From Blasia pusilla (lineage: Eukaryota; Marchantiophyta; Marchantiopsida; Blasiales), in NCBI GenBank assembly GCA_050084515.1, contig CM114272.1:62124001-62188000 (forward strand): a DNA stretch of 64,000 nt. Direction: 5' to 3'. The notes beneath the pieces were generated by a model. That model had not been told where the DNA came from and did not search any database. It saw only the letters and a list, made by a program, of their open reading frames with translations. Shown here in pieces: positions 11,501-23,500 of the stretch; within the stretch, counting starts at the first letter, position 1, and each line of letters starts with the position of its first letter. The position numbers and the translations under genes are program-made.

Positions 11501-14500
11501 TGAGGTCAGAAGCACGATCCACTCAGGTAGGCAAAGCACACTCAGTGCTGCTCAATCAGCTCCTCAGCTCAGAGGGTTCTGTACGAAAAGGTGTACGAGA
11601 ATGTGATTTCGCAGGGCACCCTCAAGGGGTTATATACAGCCAAGAGAATGAGTTTCTAGGTTTTAGGGTTAGGGCCCGCCGTCCATAGTAATTCTCAGAA
11701 TTACTGAGGTAAATCTATAGTAACAAGAAATTACTATTACTGTGGTAAAACACTAAGTTACTATAGTAATTCTATCAGTTACTTTTCACTCTAGTAAACT
11801 CCAAGTTACTATGTTTTACAACATCAGGGCAGGGGCAACTACTGTCAATACCCTTTGCTAATCATAGCCCCTAGCTGACTTCTATACGCAATACAATCCA
11901 TGTCTTGTGTTTGGAATGTACTGCTTTCTCAACATCTCTCGTTCTGCAAGTAATGTATGAAAACTGACCAACAGTGTTATGTTTGCAGTTCTTATGCTCA
12001 TCTTTTTCTTAAATGGGTACATCCCTTTGGCTGCTGTGTCATGGAGCTATCCAATCAATATCCTCTTATAAGTGGGAACTACAAGCTGCTTACATCTACA
12101 ATCATAAGTGCTGACGCAAAGGGGTTTTTCCAAAGCGCAGATGGAAATACAACTTTGGAAGTTGATAGGGGAGGTTTAAAAATTGAAGAGGTAATCAAAA
12201 GTCTGTAGTTACATTCGGCAGACTCTGTCTGGTTTTAAACTCTGAAGTTCTTGCCCATGTATCTTCTCTTAAACCGTGTACTGCCATGCATTCTTTTGCA
12301 AATTCTGAATATGCTCTCACCCATGAGCATATTAAAGGTTTAGGCAAAAGACACAGATCCCCAGATGTAGACTTAACTCTAGACAAAATAAATGGCTGCA
12401 AAAGGACTCCATGATTGATGGACACATTCAGAACAAAGAGACAGGGTCGATCTATGATCGGAGAACTTCTATTGGAAGTAAAGAAAATAACAAGCTGTAC
12501 AACAAGTTGTAGAGTTTGTGTGAAGTACCAGAAATATTGTCCGGTAGTCCCAAACTACATGCTTATCTGGCCCTATGCTTAAGACAAAAAAAAGTCCTAG
12601 TTTGAATGCTTAAATATTGCAAAGCCTAAAGCAAGTGGGAGGATAAGCTAACACCGCGTGATTCATCCTAATGAATGAATGAATTGATTTAGTGTCCATG
12701 GGGGCCCTCAGCAAGGACCATGGGACTTTGATTTGCAATTTGTGCAAGAATTGAGCAGGGAGAGCCCAACTAATGATTCGTCTAGAGAAAGATTGAATAA
12801 ATGAATGAAGTCCAGCAGCAGTGCTTTAAGGCAAGTTATACAACAATTACAACTTGGAGTCCTATGGAGTCATTAGAAAAACATCAGTACAGGGTCAGCA
12901 ACATCGTTAGCTCCATTAAAGGTTTAGTCAAACTGGAACTATCGAACTTGTGTGTACATGTCCCACATACAGGGTCAGCACAATCTGTGCCCAAGGAATA
13001 ACAATGAAAGAAAAATTTATGGCCAGCAGAATGTAGGCCATAGAGTTATCTTATGCGCATGTTCAAGATTGATGTGTTCACAGTACAATGGGTCATAACT
13101 CTGCTTTAGGATAGCCAAATTGAGAAAGCGGATCATGCTATGCCAACCATGGAAAAATTTTAGGGTATGCAAAAATTGGTGTCTAGGCTTGTGAGGGTGT
13201 TGAGTGTGTTCACTGTGGTTTACACTGTAAACCAGAAAATGGAGAGAAGATGTGATTGATCTGTATATGACGTAATGGGATCTGTCTGTTGCAGGATTGG
13301 AACTGCCTTTTTGAAAATCATAAGTCAACAGGGAAAGAACCTCCACAGCATGGAGAACAACGTTTGCTTTGCCTGTACTTGTTTCAACGTTACCTCCAGG
13401 AGGTTTTAGTTGCTAGCAGACGGTACAAGCTTGAGCTCTTGGCATCATGTCTGCGGCTTTGCCTATCTGCTCCTCCAGCTCTTCTGGATATTGGGTCATT
13501 GGTAGTACCAATGCAGAATGCCTTCAGGATTGGCTTAAGATATCCTAGAAAAGATCTTGTTCTAACTTTTGCCTGGGATTTCCAGCCTAGGTTTAAATTT
13601 CTGTATTTTATTGTGGATCCCAGTGACTAGTTTATGGTGCTGTATTGGGGAATTGAGACTAGTGCAATCTTTCAGTTCTGAAGAATTTGATCTTTCAGTT
13701 CTCAGTAGATGAGATTTCTCTTTTCCATTATCAGTGAAGGTGTTGGCCTGTAGTTTGTTACATTCTGTTTCAGTTACTGATGATTGTTTCGGATATTTTT
13801 CTTAACGTGAATATATACATATCCTCCACTAGCAGCAGTGGCCATGGATGCATTGGAGCGGTGGCATCAACTTTACCCACATCAGTTAGAGTTGTGGCTC
13901 CCTGAAATAGTGCCATCCTTAAGTGACTATCTAGCTGAGGTTGAGGGTACAGAGCTGTCAGATGTATCACCAGCTGTTGGTCAGTCACTTGAATCAAGCA
14001 GGAGTCCCCAAGAAGGTGCAAGTACACCAAATCTATCACGGTCACAACTGGCTCGTTTGAAACAAATTCGAGCTAAAGCCAACCAGGTAACAAAGTAGGC
14101 ATTGATCTTGGACATTGCATTTTAACATTCCTGAATCTATCCTCTAAATAGATGGTATATCCAAAAGTCTTCGCTCTGACGTTCTGTTTCAATTTACATT
14201 CACAGCCTGGACCTTTCGAAATAATTCAATTCCGGGTACAAAAATTTTTGGGTCAAATTGGAAGATTCAATCATCATCTTGTACCTGAGGTTGATCTTCT
14301 CCAAATTGCTGGGACGGGTGGGCTGGCTTGGGACTCCGTGGATCGTATCCAATTCACTTTACCATTCAGGGATGAAAAACATGATATCTGGCTCGGTACT
14401 GTATCTACTCCTGCTTTTGTGTTCCATATCTCATTCATAGAAACAATCCTGCAGCACTGAAGAAGCTTCGTGGGTAGAGTGACTGAGAAATGTAGGCAAC

Positions 14501-17500
14501 AGAAATTAGGAGGCTCTGGTGGGCCTTCTTACTCTTGTAGGGCTGGTGCAGGTCTCCCAAACTTGCTTAACCTGAACTAAAGGCGTTTGTGAAGTGAAGA
14601 TAAGATTCAATTTCCTAAACAGAGAAATTCCCAAAAGGCCAAAAGTAACTTAGGAAAAAAAAAAAACAACAAGTGCATACATAGTTTTGTGAGGAAGAGA
14701 TTTAATTTCCTAAACAGAGAAAGTTTTGTGAGGAAGTTCTTAGTGGAAGACTTAAGTACGTGAGAATTCTTAAAGTAAATGGCCAAATGACTTTGAGGCT
14801 TCATGGTCGAGCACATTTGTTTAAACGCATCTAAGATTTAGGAGCTGGCCCCAGGTCAGACCTCGTTTTGCTGTCCCACCTTTCCATCAGTCTGTATTCA
14901 GTTGAATTGATTGTATTCCATTTATTCGTTGGTTTTGTCCAGATCCCCTTCTATCAAGAGTGGTTGAGTTGGCGTATCATCAAGTGATCGAAGAACCAAA
15001 GTGACAGCAAGTGAGCTTCTCCAGGCTTTGTGTTTGGTCATGCTTGGCAATTCTGCAAAAGGTCCAATGCGACGAAAGAATGAAAAAGATCTATCGGTAA
15101 TGCATCCTTTCCATTTTTGTCATTCAAGTACGTGATTGCAAGCAGACATATTGACTTTTGTCGCTTGTGTTTGTAGAGAGATGCTCACATTCGCTTACTC
15201 ACTGACACAGGCAACTTGTTTTTATTGGATTATATGCAGATTCATTTGGACAAAATCTATAGAAGGCTTCTCCCAGCCATTCTTCGACTGGCAGTGGATG
15301 TGGAGCAGGTACATGGGTATTTTCTCTGGGTGGTTGGCAACATCCATAATTGACTCTATTTGCTATCAATATGAACTTTAGGCTCTACTTCCGTGAAGCT
15401 TTTCTTTGCTTCTATTAAATGCTTTTTCTCGTGTAAACAATCTGACGAGTGTAAGACGTCGCTATTTGTGTCTGTTCTTACTAGGTTACCCGGCAGCTGT
15501 TCAATGAGTTCGTGAAGCAGCTCATCCACTGGTTCACCAGTAACCAGCAGAAAGAAAATCCTGAGACTATGGCACTTTTGGATGCTATCCTAGATGGACT
15601 TGTTGATGCCGACAATGGATCTCTTAGGTCAGTAAAGACCACGTTTGACTTCTCCAGCTCAATATGATTTGGGTTCACTTTGGATCTATAGGAACCTTGA
15701 TGCATGTATTCTTGAATTTTAATTCTATCCTTCTGATGCAGTGTACAAAATTCTGCTTCCTGCAATGCAAAACCCGTCACATGGTCTGCTGATCATTCTC
15801 AAACCCGTAGTTCATAATGTTCAGGTCTATACCTACTCAACAGGTCTATAAAATCCGCCTGGATAGGTGTGGTTGATTGTCCTTAGTTTTTAGCTTTATA
15901 TGTTATTTTTCCTGCAGTAGGTGTGTAAAAGATTGACCAGCAGAAGTATCTCCTCGTACAAAGTCTCAGCTAATCCATCCATGATTTCAGCATGTACACA
16001 ATCAGCAAATCAGTTTCTAACTCGTCAAATCATAGCCCTACCATGATGTGACTCTCCTTGTTATCTATCAGATACTAAGGAGGATTCTACAGTCACACCT
16101 TGCACTCACAACACAGATCCTGAGATGTCACCAGCTTAAAGATCACACATGGCTCACATCACTGAGCACAAAAAATCTCCATCTGGTATCTAGACAAAAC
16201 GACCTGCCTTCTAGCGAAGCACAGAACTTAGTCTCAATCTCCTCTTCCTTCTCTCAGATCACTCTGCAGCAGGGCCAGTGCTGTACGACACACCAAGAGC
16301 CTCAGGAGTCCTCACCAAAAGCTGTGTATACTGTAGAATTATCTTCGGACTCTACGTAGAGACAATATATACATGAGGGTGAGCATTTCTGACCCTCATG
16401 TTTATATTTCTTCAACAGATCCATACCCTAAATACGCGATGATGCCTAGCCCTAATTCGAGATTACCCTAAAAAGATAGAAGAGCTCTAAGTTGTCTCCA
16501 GCTAAGTTAGTATTTGACTAACTACTTTTAGGGCATGACTAAACTAGATATTAACAAATTTCAACAATAGGCATCCAAGCTTCTTGTCTGGATGTTCTTC
16601 CTTTTGTTGCCATTTTTTGGTGCACTATAAACCGTGTTAATTTACTTTTAAATCAGCTTGAAGTCATGCCATGTGTGCAGAGAATTTTGTGCAGCTTGTT
16701 TTGGGGAATTTCTATCTTGGTCTGTACGTCATGCACCAGCAGAGGTACTTATGCTCAAACTTGCTCTGTGTTTTTACTCTACTTATCACATATCCTTGTT
16801 CCAAATTTTTGGTTGTTAGTTGCGTTTCAGAGCACCCTCACAAGTGTACTGTGCATTTTAATTTGCAGAGCAACAATTTTGTAAATGTGGCTTCCATGCT
16901 TCGTCGCCTATACAATCGGATGGATCATCCAAATCCATACAAGCGGCTGGGGGCAGCGATGGCGGCACACCGAATATATTCAGTTCTGAGAGGAAATCCA
17001 CAGATTGTTGATCGCTACATTTTTGAAATAATCTTCTTCTGTATCAAAAGCTTGGGGCTCGCAGAATTTGATGATAGTCAGATTGGTACAGCATCTCTAT
17101 GCGATACAGTGATTGCATCAATTTTATTTACCCTGTCTTTGCACTTAAATGAGTGAAATGGCATGGCATTGTCACACTTAGTATGACGAATTATTTTTGT
17201 AGGAAAAGGCTGCAGTGAAGTTCAAGTTCAGGTTTTGTGATGCTTAAATCCTGGTGTAGTTTTTTTTGTGGATATTGAAACTCTTACATGTGTTGGAATT
17301 GCTCTGATTGTTCTGTGTCAAGTAGGACTTTTTAGGCACACTTTTAACTTTACTTGTACTTGTTACTTTGTAATTTTACCTTGCTTACTCATACTATTGC
17401 AACTGAAGCTGGCTGCTTGAACACATGATTTCCTCACTGATTTTTTCTTTAAATTTTGAAATTTTTTTGGGTCGTGCAGGTACAACTAAACAAATCAAGA

Positions 17501-20500
17501 AGACATTAGAGAACTATTTGAAACTGGTGGAGCGGAACATAGATGCATTACAATGCACAAGAAAAGACAGACCAATGTTTCTTACGCTGGATAATTTTAT
17601 GGAGTGGCTCTTTGATCAGACATGGCACTTGCATGAAAATTGCCGCACACAATGCATGAAGATGTTGAGTTTCATCTGTTGCATTCGTCCGGGTAAGTCA
17701 CGAAAAGAAGGTCTATAATGTTCAAAAATTTTGTTCTAAGAGAGTAATATTGTATGGCCGATTAAGACAAAGGCCATTGTATTATCTTCTGCAATTGTGA
17801 GTGCTTATTGTTGGGGTCATGTGATTATAGAGATGAGAATGAGTTGTCTCTGAGGCATTAGATATGCTGCTGTGTGCTCCCCTGCCCTTATTTTGCCTGT
17901 CTCTTGGCCTCTGATTTCTATGGATATGAAAATTAATTCATTTTGTTTGATGGCTATGATATGGCCTTGCCTTGGTCCTGCAGATGGTTCACTGGCTGGA
18001 TGGTTTCGGTCAAGAATTGAAAAAGGAAACAGTATCTGTGACACCATCAGAAGGTTTGAATTGAAGGAGAAAAGTCTGAGAGAGGTCTGGTCAGTGGAAG
18101 GGGCTGGTCATCAGTTGGCAGAATTTTCTCGGTCAGTGCACTGGTTTGAGTGGACTCTACAATATGAAATGATGACCACAGAAGAGCTGCATGTAAGCAC
18201 TCCATGTTCTGTGGTAGTGAAGAAGTTTCTCCAAAGAGTCTTTACAGGGAAGACATCGACCTCTCAGGAGAGCACAATGACACCGAGAGAACGAGAAGAA
18301 TATCAGAAAGTAGCACGTGGTGCTATCGTCCGTCTGCTTAATTTCCTCAAGCAGATACTTGATAGTGAACTTGGAACCAGGAAGAAAGGGGTGTTTTTAT
18401 CCCGCCAGATAAACAAGGAGACAATCAACATTGGGGTTTTGGAGAAACTTATACCAGTCGATGATCCCAACTTTTATGAGCTTATGTGCCTAGCCTTGCT
18501 GCGTCCTCGAGATCTTGGTTTTGTGGCTACAGATCATCATCAAGCAGAGGAGCTAGCAAGATTAACTCTGGGAGTTATACAGAGGCTCACAGTTGTATCT
18601 TCTGATTTCAATTTGGGATTAACAAGAAGATTACAGGCTTTGTTCATCCAGAATAAGCTGAACTATGATTTAAGTGGCATAAACTTTACTTTTGTTGGAG
18701 GAAAAGTGGGAAATTGGGATGTTGAAGATGCAAGGAGCCTTCTCAAGGGCTACCAACAACTGCATCTTTCAGGAGCCCTGTTTTCCGTACTAGGGAAAGA
18801 GGAGGCAAATCAAATGGGTGAAAGGCTCATGATTAAAGTGTTTGAAATTGGACGCGAGTGTCCACCCATCCTTGAACCCATTGCATCAGAGATGCTAAGT
18901 TTATCGCTTGCCTTGGGAACCAGTGTAAGACGACTTGTGGAGCTTTGCTTGGATGAGAAGATTCTTAACACATCTCCAAACACTCGGAGACTTGTAGCTG
19001 GTAATATCTTCTACTTGAACTTTCGGAAATTGATTGTTCAGCATGTCAAAATCTCATCAAGAGATTGTCAACCTCTGTTGGTAAATGCAGCTGTTAGAAA
19101 CCCTACCGCGCGGCTTGTTTTAAATGGAGTACTGGATGACTACATCAAATCAACTGAGCAGAGTGCGAATATACTCACAGGGAATTTCCTTAGAGAGTTA
19201 ATCTCTCACCTTAAGTGCCTTCAGCCCTGCTGCAGATCTGATGCTGGACTTTCTGATAAACAATTCTTTTTGGAAATTCTCCACAAAGTTCTGATGCTAG
19301 ACACAAGCCATGACAACCTGCTTCAGCAAGATCCACCCTCCTGCCAGTTTATACAGGATGAATTCATGTCTTGCTTTACTGGATCGTCTGATGATTCCGG
19401 AAGTGGAAGTACCAGTGGCTCTTCACAAATGGATGCCCAAGTTATTTTGAAAAGTCAGGCGCTTGTCCTTCTGCCATGGTTCTTCAAGCCGGTCTTTGGA
19501 AAGGATTTCCAGTGTCGTTTATGCAGTGTCTTGACGAAATTAGTTTCTGATTATCTGCTTGTTCGAGAAGCTGATATGCCTGGAGGCTCAAATCAGAGAG
19601 CCAGCTACGTACAAATGCTAAGTCGTCTGCTTGAAGCTGTTTCAGTTAGTAGCAATGTGATGCTTTTAGAAGTTGTTTTCCCTCTTCTCCTTGAGCCTCC
19701 AAAGTTTGCAGTGAGAAGATTGACAGATGCGCTCGAGTTATTTTCTGAAAACATTGGTGAGAAGAGAATAGACTGCTTCAACCTTTGCATCAGGATCCTC
19801 AATGATAATACCAAAATTCCACAGTTAAGACGTGCTGTGATTGAGAAAGTCTTTACTCCACTAGTAAACACTGCACCTGGGGATGTTGTGGTGAACTGGT
19901 ATTCTGTACACATTCAAAGCTTCGTAGATTGTTTAAGTAAACATCCCAATGAAACAGATGCTGAGAGAGAGGAGGAAAGCTTGGTGGTAAAGATTTGCCA
20001 CTATGCTCTTGTTGAGCTTCTGTTTGTGAAAGTGGAAGCTCCATTGATAAAGGAGAAGATTACCCCTATGGTCTCCAATGCATCATTGATGAAACTCACT
20101 ATGAGTGAGTCTAGAGCCAAAAATGATCCATTGAGGTATCTATATCCTGAAAACAGCATTTTATGGAGGCACTTGCACATTTCAGCATACAATACATTGG
20201 CAGCTATCACATTGAGAACTCAAGAGCAGGAAAAGGTGTTTGGACTGTTATTCAAAGAGGGCGCCACAGGTATGATCTGGCAACACCTAATAGACTGTAC
20301 AAAAGTGTATGATAAAATGCCTGTGGAGACTAATCAGATTAGTGCTGCTCTCCAAACTGTCAGAGGGATGAGAGATGAGCGGAGAAGGAGAATCCGGTCT
20401 CATGGAGTATCAGGTGGAAGTCTGAATACTCTTTCTTCTCAATATTTTGCTGGTGCGGGCTTGAGTCAAGAGCCAACAGTGATCAACACGTTTGTGAGTC

Positions 20501-23500
20501 ATTCCAAGAGTGTTCAAGGTGGCAATGATTCTCCTAGTTTGGGAATGGGTTCGAATAGTGGAGAACAGGAAACTGCTGGAAATCCTATTGATAGAAGTCC
20601 CTGGGAAGAAAGTAACAGAGTGGCTGCAGAGGTAGGTGATACTATGCTCTTGGACCAAGATGACTTTGACCAACATCCCTGCATGGCCGTGTTGCTAAAG
20701 TTGATAGAAAGGTTGCACTCCACATTTGGAAGTGGGCAGCACCACGAGATGCCTGAGTGGATTAGAGCTCTGTACTCCACATTGCAAAGTGCAGGAACCC
20801 AAATGAATGTTCGTTTGTTTCTAACAAAGGTGGTGACAAAAACTTGGAAGGTCTTCACTCCTTATGCAAATAGGTGGTTTGTGCCTTTCATTCAGACCAT
20901 CCTGATTGACCCTCACAGATCGGGAGGCATGGCCTTTCACTACATGCTAAGGGACATTTGCATCACGATCTTACAGTGGAATCTTCCAATTCCTCCAGAT
21001 CCAGCTGTTGCAACAGATTTCGTCAAACATTTGATGTCAGTAGCAGGAAGCGGATCAAGCCAAGTTCTACGGGCAAATGTAGATATTATTCGATTGTTTA
21101 TAGAGAGTTGGAAGCAGCATCTTCAACTTGAGAAGAAAATTATTTTGAATCATCTGCTTGCAGGGGGAAAGGCCACTAGTGGTGCCGACCGCTCGGTACG
21201 AATGCAAAGAATTGTTGGTCTACAATTGTTTGGAGCCATAGCTGCATCAGAGATTCCAGTCTATGACCCAATCAGTGATGACTTCTTGGAGAAAGATCTA
21301 TACAACGCTTTGCTTCAAAATTTGAACTTCAAGGCTAAAGAGATCTATGAGGCCTCTGGGGAGTTGTTGGGGATTATCTTAAAACAGCGACAGCAGACAA
21401 GACAAGATTCTGCAACGGCTATAGATGAGCAGATACTAGAAGTCCCTTTAAAGCAGTGCCTACTCAAGTTTTGTAGAGACAGTAATCTTGACTGCTTCTT
21501 GAATATTTTAAACAAGATAACTCTCCGCTTTCCCCTCTATGTAGAAGGCTTTGCCTCTTTACTTCTAGATCTACTGCCCAAATTGCATGGTATTTACAGA
21601 ATAATTGCTTTGGACGTATTCTTGCGGTTTCCAAGCTGCCTTACGAGCAGCCTGCACATGCTCCTACCATTGTTGGGAAAACTTTTGACTCATAGGGATG
21701 AGATTGCCCAGATCAAGTCACTTCAGATTCTCATGGAGCTGATGAAGCATGCACCTGATCCAAAGATTTATGAAAGACTGATACCGGTTCTATGTGAGAC
21801 ATTTTCAATGCATGAGAACGTACATTGCCGACAACAATACTATGATCTTCTCATGTATCTCCATGGGAATCGGGGAATCAACCCGGACAATCTCATTATA
21901 CGGTCTTTACTCACAGGTCTAACTGATAGTGCTGAGGTTGTTAGACTGAACTTGCAGAATTTCTGGCATTCACGTCTGTCACAAGATTTACGGGGCCGAT
22001 TTTTACAAATGATCAACCAGATGTATGATCCATCTGTGGAAGAACATTGGGCGCAGTTCACCAACGTTCTACTGCTCAAGGTAACTGGAGGGGGAGAAAT
22101 CTTGTAACTTGAAGGGTCGGTGTCCAAATCAAAGTTCAATGTGGATTATTTTGATATTTATTTATTTATTTGTTTGTGGAGGTTGCTTTGTGTTGCATTA
22201 AATCAACAGGCTGCTCTAGAACTCTGCACCACATCTTGTTTCCATCCTGAAAAGAAGTCGAGGGTCCAGTATGGATTGCTTACAGTATTTGGTTGCAATT
22301 GAAAAAGAGGTGCCAAAACGCCTGAGCGACCGTTGCATTTCATTCTTCATCCTAACCTGTTGTCTGTCTCATTTGAACAGCTTTGCGAAGACTCAGTGGA
22401 CTACAAAAGACCAATATTCAATGCTCCTCTGTCAGATTGTGATTTCCATGATTACACGATCAACACTGCATGGCTCGGTGGCAGCCTACCAATGACACCT
22501 CTATTCTCGCAATCACAACTGGTCCATCAGACCTCACAGGAGAGCCGTTCACAAGGGACACTGCCCTCCCAGAGTGAGGTAGAAGATAATGCCAGAGATC
22601 CCAGACGAGGGGCCATGATACGAGCAACCTATAGAGCAACTTTGTCACAAACACAGGGTCCAATTTCTGGCTTCACAGTCGGTAGTGAAGCAAGTTCATT
22701 ATTTGCAATGTCAAAGAAATCAATTGGAACACAGACTCAAGCAGGGACTCAGGATGTGTTGGCCTCAGCTGGTTCACTAACTCCTTTGAGGCGAAGAATA
22801 CCTCAAGCAAATGTAGCCCGCTCACAAATATTGAGGAGTGTATTGAATGCAAACCGTCGGAGAGAAGCCCGTACTATACAACAGGCCACTGAGAGAGCAA
22901 ATAAGGTGCACATGATGAGGAATTATCGTACAGGTAAACTCTTTTGAGATCAAATTTTATGACAGGTTGCTGAATCTTTGAAGATGACTGAATCGAGATG
23001 TGATGACATTCGGCTGTTGGCTGATTCTAGAATAAAAGAAAAACAGGAGTAAACAAATACTGACTTTGATTACAGAGCTAATTTGTTTCTTCAAGCTCCA
23101 AGAAGTTACAGCAGATTACAGATACATGGAATAGCTTCACAGAGGTCAAATAGGAAAGGAAACTCTGTACTTACAAAAACATGAGAGAAATCTGATTGAT
23201 CTACTACTCATAAGAAGAGAAGAGAATAAGAGTGCTCTGGTAAGCCTCTTGCTCTTATAGGATAGCCCCTGGCTATCTTAAACAGGTCTAGTTAATAAAC
23301 CTAAAAATAGAATTTTACATATAGATAAAAAAAGTAACTTTTCATAGTAAAAAGTAGATTTTTTTGTTCCTGATCTTACAGTTGCAATTTCAACATAAAA
23401 TGCATGATATGTTCCTGTGCAGGGGAGCTACCAGATATTGAGATCAAGTACGAAGAGGTTCTGGCTCCACTAGCATCGCTAGCCCAAAAAGATGCCACAT

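Noticed and set aside
11382-11606. 74-codon Ser/Thr-rich open frame
   Set aside because: It is a chance translation of the reversed Copia solo LTR repeats.
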